From assembly GCA_016791005.1 (NCBI GenBank), contig JAEUNY010000102.1, forward strand, positions 1-43,620: a stretch of 43,620 bases of DNA, written 5' to 3'. This document shows positions 28,874 to 36,446 of this stretch, one piece after another. Every line of letters starts with the position of its first letter. Position 1 is the first letter of the stretch. A program made the translations under genes and the position numbers. The notes below the pieces were generated by a model. That model was not told where the DNA came from. It made no database searches and saw only the letters and a list, made by a program, of their open reading frames with translations. Source of the DNA: Zoogloeaceae bacterium (GTDB lineage: Bacteria > Pseudomonadota > Gammaproteobacteria > Burkholderiales > Rhodocyclaceae).

Positions 28874-31389
28874 GACATCACCCTTTTCAGGGCATTGTTT
28901 CCCGACATCAATGCCTCCACCATGTCTGCTGCTATGGGACGAGAGAAATGGAAACCCTGACCAAAATCGCAACCCATTGCCCGAAGCAACTCCGCTTGAT
29001 CCGCGGATTCAATACATTCCGCCACGGTGGCGATCCCCAGGTCGTGAGCCAGTTCGATGCTATGGCGAACGATGGCGCGTAGGCGGGCATCCTGACCGAT
29101 GGAGCGGACGAACGACCCATCCAGCTTGATGACATCACAGGGGATGGTATGGAGGTAGCTCAGTGCGGAGTAGCCCGTTCCGAAGTCATCAATGAGGACC
29201 GGCATGCCGGCCTCCCGCAACGCTTGTAACACCCGCCCTGCAGAACCATCTGGATCGACCAGCAAGCTTTCCGTCACCTCCAGGCGAAGCCACTCTGGCG
29301 CAACGCCGTTTCGCCGAATTGCCGCAATGATCTCAGACGCCAAATCTGGCCGTGCAAACTGGCGGGCAGAAAGGTTGATACTGACCGGAGGCACGGGCGC
29401 CCCTCGACTTTTGGCACGCCACCCCCGGATATCCTGACAAACCTGATCCAGCACCCACATATCGAGTTCGTGGATGAGGTCCAGGGTCTCCGCCAACTGG
29501 ATGAAGACCCCCGGGGGAATCATGCCTTCCGTGGGGTGGCTCCACCGGGCAAGGGCTTCGAGACTACTCATGCGCCCATTCGCAAGATTGATGATGGGCT
29601 GGTAGTGGACCACCAGACCCTCGCCCCGCAGCGCATTGCGCAAATCCGCTTCCAGGCGGAGACTGTGGAGCACCTGAGCGTGCATGGACGCGTGGAAAAC
29701 GGCAACGCTATCGTCCTTGCGCTGACGGGCCGTGTTCAGCGCATTATCGGCATCCCGAAGCAGCGACTCCGCATCGCTGATGGGGCCTTCGCTGAAGGCA
29801 AGGCCTACGCCCGCCTTCGGATACAAGGTGTGCCCCGCCACATTCACCGGCCGGGCAAGATGCTCACGCAAGGCCTCGGCCAATCGGAGGGCCTCCGCGG
29901 GGCTGCCGATGCCATTCAGCAACACTGCAAATTGGTCCCCCCCCACCCGGGCCGCCACGTCGCCTTGGCGCAGAGTGCTACGAATGGCAGCCCCAAGCCG
30001 TACCAACAGGGAATCGCCCGCCGCGTGACCAAAACTGTCGTTGACCATACGGAAACGGTCGATATTGACGGCAAGAACTGCAAACAGGTGGTTCGGGTCG
30101 CGCTGAAGCTGGCCAAGCGCACTTTGGAGGTGCTCGAGGAAGAGGACGCGGTTGGGAAGTCCGGTAAGGCTGTCGTAAAGCGCGTCGTGAACCAGTTGGG
30201 CTTCCGCCTGCTTCCTCTGATGCACGTCGCTCAAGGAGCCCGCCATTCGGAACGCCTGCCCATCGCTATTTCGCAGCGCAACACCCCGAGTGAGGACCCA
30301 CAAGATTTCACCATCGGACCGAAGCAGGCGATGCTCGCTGAGAAACTGCGACGACTCCCCCTTGAGATGGGTCGCAAGGCGCTGTTCGTAGGCGAAACGA
30401 TCCTCCGGATGGACCAGATTTGCCATGAACTCTGGCGACATGTCCCCGCCGGCGTCCGCCACCCCGGCAATTTCACAGAATCGGGGCGACACATATACGC
30501 GACCCGTTCCCATGTCCCAGTCCCACAGGCCGTCGTTCGCCCCACGCATGGCAAGAAAATAGCGCTCCTCGCTCGCCCGAAGCTGACTCGCGGTCTCCTC
30601 CAACTCGCCAACCCGGGCCTGAAGCGTGGCCGCCATCCCGTTGAAATGGCGGGCCAGTGTCGCCAGCTCATCCCGCCCTTCCTCAGGAATCCGGTGGGCA
30701 AGCCGGCCTTCCGCAATCGCCTTGCTTCCTTCTAGGAGCCGCCCGAGATTCCTTGTCAGCAGGTAGCCGATCACGGAGAGCAGGGCGAAGGTCAGCAGAA
30801 TTTCGACCACCGCAATGACGGCGCCCTGCTCCAGAATGGCTTGCCGGGCCGTCCCCAGCACTGAAACTGAGACCCCAAATCGCAGTCGCCCGACCTGGTT
30901 ACCGTCCAGGAGCAAATCCCGCCCAACATGGATGATGCCCCGCCGGATCCCGGCCTGTATGCCATCAGAGTCTTCGCGATCGGCCGGCGGGAGGCCGACC
31001 AGTTCCGGCATTCCGGCACTGACCAGTACGGTCCCTTGAGGGTCGAGGATCCGGACGTACACCAGGCCTTCGTTCTCGACTCCAGCCAGGAGTTCTCCCA
31101 GTACATCCTGCATCAAACCAAATCGCCCCTGCTCACCGAAGGTCGTTGCCATCGTGTGAAGCATCCCCGCATTCTGCGTCACAAGGGTTGTCAGACTGGC
31201 GGTAGCCGCTTCATTCATGAGGCGCACGCTGTTGGCCAGCAGCATGGTCAAAAGCACCACCTGCACGACGGTGCTGGCCAGCAACAAGCGCAAACGAATG
31301 GAACTGGGAAGGGGCAGCCAGCGCAAAGTGAAAATACCTGTCGTGACGGTTCCAGGGGAATCATTGCACATATCGGCAAACCCCCTCAT
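28870..31389 (-). CDS. Membrane receptor with HAMP, PAS, GGDEF and EAL domains, 839 aa
   Basis: Helices at about 33-55 and 190-212 bracket a periplasmic sensor. HAMP is at 213-265, PAS/PAC at 275-393 (DGLWDWDMGTGRVYVSPRFC), GGDEF at 400-565, EAL at 580-830. The GGDEF signature is GGDQF (483-487), with Gln in place of Glu, so cyclase activity is doubtful. The EAL domain looks active: EALARW (611-616), NLSARQF, EVTESLL, DDFGTGYSAL, KLDGSF, and AECIES. The product is probably a c-di-GMP phosphodiesterase controlled by a periplasmic signal, perhaps from the two downstream secreted proteins. The ATG has a weak ribosome site; Met7 is an alternative. Confidence 0.92.
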   Translation of the reverse strand: MRGFADMCNDSPGTVTTGIFTLRWLPLPSSIRLRLLLASTVVQVVLLTMLLANSVRLMNEAATASLTTLVTQNAGMLHTMATTFGEQGRFGLMQDVLGELLAGVENEGLVYVRILDPQGTVLVSAGMPELVGLPPADREDSDGIQAGIRRGIIHVGRDLLLDGNQVGRLRFGVSVSVLGTARQAILEQGAVIAVVEILLTFALLSVIGYLLTRNLGRLLEGSKAIAEGRLAHRIPEEGRDELATLARHFNGMAATLQARVGELEETASQLRASEERYFLAMRGANDGLWDWDMGTGRVYVSPRFCEIAGVADAGGDMSPEFMANLVHPEDRFAYEQRLATHLKGESSQFLSEHRLLRSDGEILWVLTRGVALRNSDGQAFRMAGSLSDVHQRKQAEAQLVHDALYDSLTGLPNRVLFLEHLQSALGQLQRDPNHLFAVLAVNIDRFRMVNDSFGHAAGDSLLVRLGAAIRSTLRQGDVAARVGGDQFAVLLNGIGSPAEALRLAEALREHLARPVNVAGHTLYPKAGVGLAFSEGPISDAESLLRDADNALNTARQRKDDSVAVFHASMHAQVLHSLRLEADLRNALRGEGLVVHYQPIINLANGRMSSLEALARWSHPTEGMIPPGVFIQLAETLDLIHELDMWVLDQVCQDIRGWRAKSRGAPVPPVSINLSARQFARPDLASEIIAAIRRNGVAPEWLRLEVTESLLVDPDGSAGRVLQALREAGMPVLIDDFGTGYSALSYLHTIPCDVIKLDGSFVRSIGQDARLRAIVRHSIELAHDLGIATVAECIESADQAELLRAMGCDFGQGFHFSRPIAADMVEALMSGNNALKRVMS

Positions 31390-31445
31390 AACTGTAAGCT
31401 CATCACGCCACCCCAGGGCGCTAGACCACGCAGACTATTTCCCTG

Positions 31446-32621
31446 TCATTTTTTTCCGCTCGGAAGATAGGTCTCCACGAGGCGCACCCAATAGCGGGCC
31501 CCGGTGAGAAGAATCTCGTCGTTGAAATCGTAGTGGGGGTTGTGCAAGGTACATCCGCCCTCACCCGGGCCGTTCCCGAGCCAGACATAGGCGCCGGGCC
31601 TCTCCATCAGGAAATAGGCGAAATCTTCGGCCCCCATGCTTGGACGCGCCTGGCGCCGAACGCCCTGGACCCCCACGAGGGACTCCGCCACCGACGCACA
31701 CAATTCAGCGGCCCGTGAATCATTGATGGTCGGGGGATAGCCACGCCGATACTCGAAATGGACGGAGGCACCAAACGCCGCCGCCACCCCGGCACAGATC
31801 CGTTGCATCGTAGCCTCGACCCGCTCCTGGATCTCTGGCCGGAAGGCACGGACCGTCCCACTCAACCGGGCCCGATCGGGGATGACGTTATAGGCCTCCC
31901 CCGAATGGAACTGGGTGATCGACACCACGATGCTATCGAGGGGATCGATGGTCCGACTGGCCACGCTTTGCAGCGCCTGCACCAATGCAGCGCCGGCCAG
32001 TACCGGATCCACTCCGAGATGCGGCATGGCACCGTGGGCACCATGACCACCCACCTCAATATCGAAGCGATCAGCACAGGCCATGACCGGCCCGCTGTGC
32101 ACTGCAAAATGGCCGGCCTCCAAACCCGGCCAGTTGTGCATGCCAAACACGGCCACCATGGGAAAGCGGTCGAGCAGACCCTCTTCGATCATCGCGCGAG
32201 CGCCCCCCTCGCCCTCCTCCGCGGGCTGAAAGATCAGATAGACCGTGCCGCGGAAGTTGCGGGTCGCGACAAGGGCTTCAGCCGCCGCGAGGAGCATCGT
32301 GGTATGACCATCGTGGCCACAAGCGTGCATGCGACCCGGGTGCCGCGAACGATGGGGAAAATCGTTCCTCTCGGTGATGGACAGGGCATCCATGTCCGCC
32401 CGCAAGCCCATTGCACCGCCGCCTTCCCCCGCGCGAATCACCCCGACCACCCCGGTACCGCCGATGCCCGTGTGCACCTCGATGCCCAAGGACTCCAAAT
32501 GGGCAGCCACCCTTTCGGCTGTTCGATGCTCCTCAAAAGCCAGTTCCGGGTGGGCATGAAAATCGCGCCGCATGGCGATCAAATGCGTCCGGCGGCTCTC
32601 GAGCATTTCCCATACATCCAT
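31446..32621 (-). CDS. M20-family amidohydrolase (hippurate hydrolase-like), 391 aa
   Basis: ATG at 32621 follows an AGGAGG site (12 nt upstream). Metal-binding motifs are clear: MHACGHDGHTTMLL with the His/Asp pair, FQPAEEGEGGARAMIEEG, a GMHNWPG motif, GAHGAMPHLGVDP, and the late HNPHYDFND, all typical of M20D peptidases. They hydrolyse N-acyl amino acids or aryl-amides. No signal peptide is present, so it is cytoplasmic. It diverges from the transglutaminase cluster with a 221-nt intergenic region. A connection with that peptide-processing cluster is possible but not shown. Confidence 0.93.
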   Translation of the reverse strand: MDVWEMLESRRTHLIAMRRDFHAHPELAFEEHRTAERVAAHLESLGIEVHTGIGGTGVVGVIRAGEGGGAMGLRADMDALSITERNDFPHRSRHPGRMHACGHDGHTTMLLAAAEALVATRNFRGTVYLIFQPAEEGEGGARAMIEEGLLDRFPMVAVFGMHNWPGLEAGHFAVHSGPVMACADRFDIEVGGHGAHGAMPHLGVDPVLAGAALVQALQSVASRTIDPLDSIVVSITQFHSGEAYNVIPDRARLSGTVRAFRPEIQERVEATMQRICAGVAAAFGASVHFEYRRGYPPTINDSRAAELCASVAESLVGVQGVRRQARPSMGAEDFAYFLMERPGAYVWLGNGPGEGGCTLHNPHYDFNDEILLTGARYWVRLVETYLPSGKK

Positions 32622-32717
32622 CGCGTCCCCTCCTTGCGCCCCTCGCGCGGCCAAACCTTGGCCAGTCTACTCCTCGCCACTTTGAGGCGAAAAATCGAGG
32701 GCAATTCGCCAAAAAGG

Positions 32718-32795
32718 TGCGCCCTATTTCGGGGCATGTTTGCGAAAGGTGCATTTATTTTCAACGCGGTGCACAATTGCGCCCTTTCGGGCATG
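32718..32795 (+). other. Duplicated hairpin-like motif between M20 and transglutaminase genes
   Basis: TGCGCCCTATTTCGGGGCATG-type sequence at 32718-32738 recurs in shortened form (TGCGCCCTTTCGGGCATG) at 32778-32795. Each copy can fold into a GCCC/GGGC hairpin. They lie 48 nt upstream of the cluster start, so they are likely in the leader or promoter region. Function unknown. Confidence 0.35.
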
Positions 32796-32842
32796 GTCCG
32801 CGAATTGCTGACGACTAAGACCCGCTGAGAGAGGAAAGCCCC

Positions 32843-35800
32843 ATGTCCATTCACGTGGCTCTGCACCACCGCACTGAATACAAGTATGACCGCCCTATCA
32901 ACCTCGGCCCGCAGGTGGTTCGCCTGCGTCCGGCGCCCCATAGCCGGAGCCGAATCCTGAGCTATTCCCTGCGGGTGCTGCCCACGGAGCATTTCGTCAA
33001 CTGGCAGCAGGATCCCCAGTCGAACTACCTTGCGCGTCTGGTCTTCCCGGAGAAGACGACTCAATTCAGTGTTGAGGTGGACCTGGTGGCCGAAATGGCG
33101 GTCATCAACCCCTTCGACTTCTTCCTCGAGCCCAGCGCCGAGCACTTTCCCTTCGACTACGAAGACTGGCAGAAGGTCGAGCTGGCCCCCTATCTGGTCA
33201 AGCTCCCTGGAACGCCCCTATTCAATGAATATCTCGCCACGGTGTCCCTCGAAAAGCGGCGCAGCGTGGATTTCCTCGTCGAGATCAATCAGAAGCTCTT
33301 CGAGCACACCCAGTATCTCATCCGTCTCGAACCCGGCGTCCAGACCCCCGAGGAAACCCTCGAGAAGCGGTCCGGATCCTGTCGCGACTCGGCCTGGCTC
33401 CTCGTTCAGCTCATGCGCCACCTGGGCCTCGCCGCCCGTTTCGTGTCCGGCTATCTGATCCAGCTCAAAGCCGACGTCAAGTCCCTCGACGGCCCCTCCG
33501 GGACCGAAGTGGACTTCACCGATCTGCATGCCTGGGCTGAGGTATACCTGCCCGGGGCCGGCTGGATCGGTCTCGACCCCACCTCCGGCCTCTTTGCCGG
33601 CGAAGGCCACATTCCCCTGGCCTGCTCGCCGGAACCCTCCTCCGCAGCGCCCATCACCGGCGCGCTGGATGAGTGCGAGGTCGAATTTGTCCACGAGATG
33701 TCGGTCACCCGTATCTGGGAAGCTCCTCGGGTAACCAAACCCTATACCGAAGACCAATGGGCCGAGATCGAGAACCTTGGTCATCAGGTGGATGAACGCC
33801 TTGAGGGGATGGACGTCCGCCTCACCCAGGGTGGCGAGCCGACCTTTGTTTCAGTCGATGACCCGGACGGCGACGAATGGAATACCGCCGCCCTTGGACC
33901 CACGAAGCGTCTCCTGGCCGGAGAACTCTACCACCGCCTGCGCGACAAGTATGGCGCCCAGGGCCTCGTCCATTTCGGTCAGGGGAAGTGGTATCCGGGC
34001 GAGCAACTCCCCCGCTGGTCCCTCAACTGCTATTGGCGGAAAGACGGTCAGCCCATCTGGGAAGATTCCGCTCTCATTGCCGACGAGCGCAACCCTGCCA
34101 ATGCCGATGAAACACTGGCCGGAGAATTCCTCCGTGGCGTGGCCGAACGCCTGGCCCTCGACCCGAAGTACGTCTTCCCGGGGTATGAGGATATTTTCTA
34201 CTACATGTGGCGGGAGCGGCGCCTCCCGGTCAACGTCGATCCCTTCGATTCCCGGGTAGACGATCCCCTGGAGCGGGATCGCCTGATGCGGGTCTTCACC
34301 CAGGGCCTGGACAAGGTGATCGGCCATATCCTGCCCATCGCCAAGAACACCTACACCGGTGCCTGGCAGACCGGGCCGTGGTTCCTGCGGGCCGAGCGCT
34401 GCTACCTGGTCCCCGGTGATTCGCCCCTCGGCTATCGCCTGCCTCTGGACTCCCAGCCCTGGGTCACCAAGGGGGATTATCCCTGGATCTATCCCACCGA
34501 CCTGTATGAGCAATTCGCCCCGCTGCCCCTGTATGCCGCGATCCGGCAGCAATTCAGCCCGGCCTACGGCCTGGCCGGCGACGGCGGGCTGCCCTCGGTG
34601 AAGGACCGGGGGCTCGCCCTCGGCAAAAAAGCGGGTGCGGGCTTCACGACGGGCCTAGGTACGGGTGTCGGCGACGGAGAAGGAGAGGGCGAAGGCGCCT
34701 CCGAGGAATCCCTCCTCAAGGACCCGACGGTGTCGCCCGACACCCTGCCCCTGTTCAAGACCTCCGCCGGCTGGATCACCCGGACCGCCATGTGTGCCGA
34801 GGCGCGCGGCGGCGTTCTATACGTCTTCATGCCGCCCACCACTTGCCTTGAAGACTACCTGGAGTTGGTGGCGGCCGTGGAGGCCACTGCAGCAAGCCTC
34901 AAGCATCCAGTGCTTTTGGAAGGGTACGAACCTCCGCGGGATCCGCGGCTCAAGCATTTCCGCATCACCCCCGACCCCGGCGTGATTGAAGTGAACATTC
35001 ATCCCGCCGGCGGGTGGGACGAACTGGTGGACCAGACCACTCATCTCTACGAGTCGGCCCATTTCTCCCGCCTCACCACCGAGAAATTCATGCTGGACGG
35101 TCGCCATACCGGCACCGGCGGCGGCAACCACTTCGTGCTGGGCGGCGACACGCCGGCGGATTCTCCCTTTCTGCGCCGCCCTGACCTCCTGCGCAGCCTG
35201 GTGAGCTACTGGAATAACCATCCCAGCCTGTCCTACCTCTTTTCCGGGCTCTTCATTGGCCCGACCTCCCAGGCACCCCGTACCGACGAGGCACGCAACG
35301 ACTCCACCTACGAGATCGAGATCGCGTTCAAGGAACTGGAGCGTCAGGGCAAGCTGTGGGCCGAGGGCTGCGCGCCCTGGATGGTGGACCGCCTGCTGCG
35401 CAACCTGCTCATCGACGTCACCGGCAACACCCATCGCTCCGAGTTCTGCATCGACAAGCTCTACAGCCCCGACGGCGCCGCCGGACGGCTGGGCCTGCTC
35501 GAGCTGCGGGCCTTCGAGATGCCGCCCCACGCCCGCATGAGCCTCACCCAGCAATTGTTGCTGCGCGCCCTGGTCGCCCGTTTTTGGGACACCCCCTACG
35601 AACCCAGCCGCCTGGTTCGCTGGGACACCCAGTTGCATGACCGTTTCCTCCTCCCGCACTTCGTCTGGCAGGACTTCGAAGACGTCATGGAAGAGATGCA
35701 AGACGCCGGCTACCCCATGAAGGCCGAGTGGTTCGCATCCCACCTGGAGTTCCGCTTCCCGAAATACGGCGACTATTCGGTCAAGGGCATGGATCTCGAG

Positions 35801-36295
35801 ATCCGCGCGGCCCTGGAGCCGTGGCATGTGATGGGTGAAGAAGGTGCGATCGGCGGCACGGTCCGATACGTGGATTCGTCCGTGGAGCGCTTGCAGGTCA
35901 AGGCCACCGGCGTCGCCCCGGATCGTTACCGGGTCACCTGTAACGGGGTGGCGATTCCCCTGCAGCCCACCGGCACCCATGGCGAATACGTCGCCGGCGT
36001 GCGGTACAAGGCCTGGGCACCCCCCTCCGCCCTGCACCCCACCATCGGCATGCACGGACCGCTCACCTTCGACATCGTCGATACCTGGATGGAGAAGAGC
36101 CTGGGCGGTTGCCAGTACCATGTCTCCCATCCCGGCGGCCGCAGTTTCGACGTGTTCCCGGTGAACGCCTTTGAAGCGGAAAGCCGCCGCTTGGCGCGCT
36201 TCTTCCGCATCGGTCACACCCCTGGTCGGATGAAAGTGGGAGACCCAGTGGTCAATCCGGAATTCCCATTCACACTGGATCTGCGCCGGCAGTAA
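32843..36295 (+). CDS. Transglutaminase-like domain fused to DUF2126 putative amidoligase, 1150 aa
   Basis: ATG after GAGAGGAAAG. Residues about 5-290 are a bacterial transglutaminase N plus core domain with the intact triad Cys180 (RSGSCRDSA), His229 (DLHAWAEVY) and Asp245 (GLDPTSGL). Residues about 325-1145 are the DUF2126 region (MDVRLTQGGEPTFVSVDDPD, VHFGQGKWYPGEQLPRWSL, TGTGGGNHFVLGG, THRSEFCIDKLYSPDG, RAFEMPPHARMSL), annotated in the literature as a putative amidoligase of the COOH-NH2 ligase type. A Gly/Glu-rich linker lies near residues 595-630. Size is typical. It opens a co-directional cluster with ATP-grasp, alpha-E and another transglutaminase, thought to make or trim peptide bonds. 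Confidence 0.92.
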   Translation: MSIHVALHHRTEYKYDRPINLGPQVVRLRPAPHSRSRILSYSLRVLPTEHFVNWQQDPQSNYLARLVFPEKTTQFSVEVDLVAEMAVINPFDFFLEPSAEHFPFDYEDWQKVELAPYLVKLPGTPLFNEYLATVSLEKRRSVDFLVEINQKLFEHTQYLIRLEPGVQTPEETLEKRSGSCRDSAWLLVQLMRHLGLAARFVSGYLIQLKADVKSLDGPSGTEVDFTDLHAWAEVYLPGAGWIGLDPTSGLFAGEGHIPLACSPEPSSAAPITGALDECEVEFVHEMSVTRIWEAPRVTKPYTEDQWAEIENLGHQVDERLEGMDVRLTQGGEPTFVSVDDPDGDEWNTAALGPTKRLLAGELYHRLRDKYGAQGLVHFGQGKWYPGEQLPRWSLNCYWRKDGQPIWEDSALIADERNPANADETLAGEFLRGVAERLALDPKYVFPGYEDIFYYMWRERRLPVNVDPFDSRVDDPLERDRLMRVFTQGLDKVIGHILPIAKNTYTGAWQTGPWFLRAERCYLVPGDSPLGYRLPLDSQPWVTKGDYPWIYPTDLYEQFAPLPLYAAIRQQFSPAYGLAGDGGLPSVKDRGLALGKKAGAGFTTGLGTGVGDGEGEGEGASEESLLKDPTVSPDTLPLFKTSAGWITRTAMCAEARGGVLYVFMPPTTCLEDYLELVAAVEATAASLKHPVLLEGYEPPRDPRLKHFRITPDPGVIEVNIHPAGGWDELVDQTTHLYESAHFSRLTTEKFMLDGRHTGTGGGNHFVLGGDTPADSPFLRRPDLLRSLVSYWNNHPSLSYLFSGLFIGPTSQAPRTDEARNDSTYEIEIAFKELERQGKLWAEGCAPWMVDRLLRNLLIDVTGNTHRSEFCIDKLYSPDGAAGRLGLLELRAFEMPPHARMSLTQQLLLRALVARFWDTPYEPSRLVRWDTQLHDRFLLPHFVWQDFEDVMEEMQDAGYPMKAEWFASHLEFRFPKYGDYSVKGMDLEIRAALEPWHVMGEEGAIGGTVRYVDSSVERLQVKATGVAPDRYRVTCNGVAIPLQPTGTHGEYVAGVRYKAWAPPSALHPTIGMHGPLTFDIVDTWMEKSLGGCQYHVSHPGGRSFDVFPVNAFEAESRRLARFFRIGHTPGRMKVGDPVVNPEFPFTLDLRRQ

Positions 36296-36304
36296 GTCTC
36301 GCAA

Positions 36305-36346
36305 GGAGCCCCCGCCCGATCTGGTCGGGGGCTCCGTTGCATTTTT
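36305..36346 (+). terminator. Strong hairpin after the DUF2126 gene, partial terminator
   Basis: GGAGCCCCCG (36305-36314), an 11-nt loop and CGGGGGCTCC (36326-36335) are followed after 6 nt by ATTTTT. The T-run is displaced, so read-through into the next gene is likely; it may adjust relative expression within the cluster. Confidence 0.65.
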
Positions 36347-36446
36347 GCACTGCAACACGCCAGTCACACTGGCTTCGTGAATTCGAAGGTCCTGCTCCGG
36401 GGCGATTCGTGTCAAGATGCGGCGCTGAGACTGCCCCGCTTCGCCC

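Noticed and set aside
32761-32795. Sigma-54 promoter (GG-N10-GC) ahead of the transglutaminase cluster
   Set aside because: The best match near 32768-32781 has a spacing one base too short, and the flanking bases do not fit the consensus.
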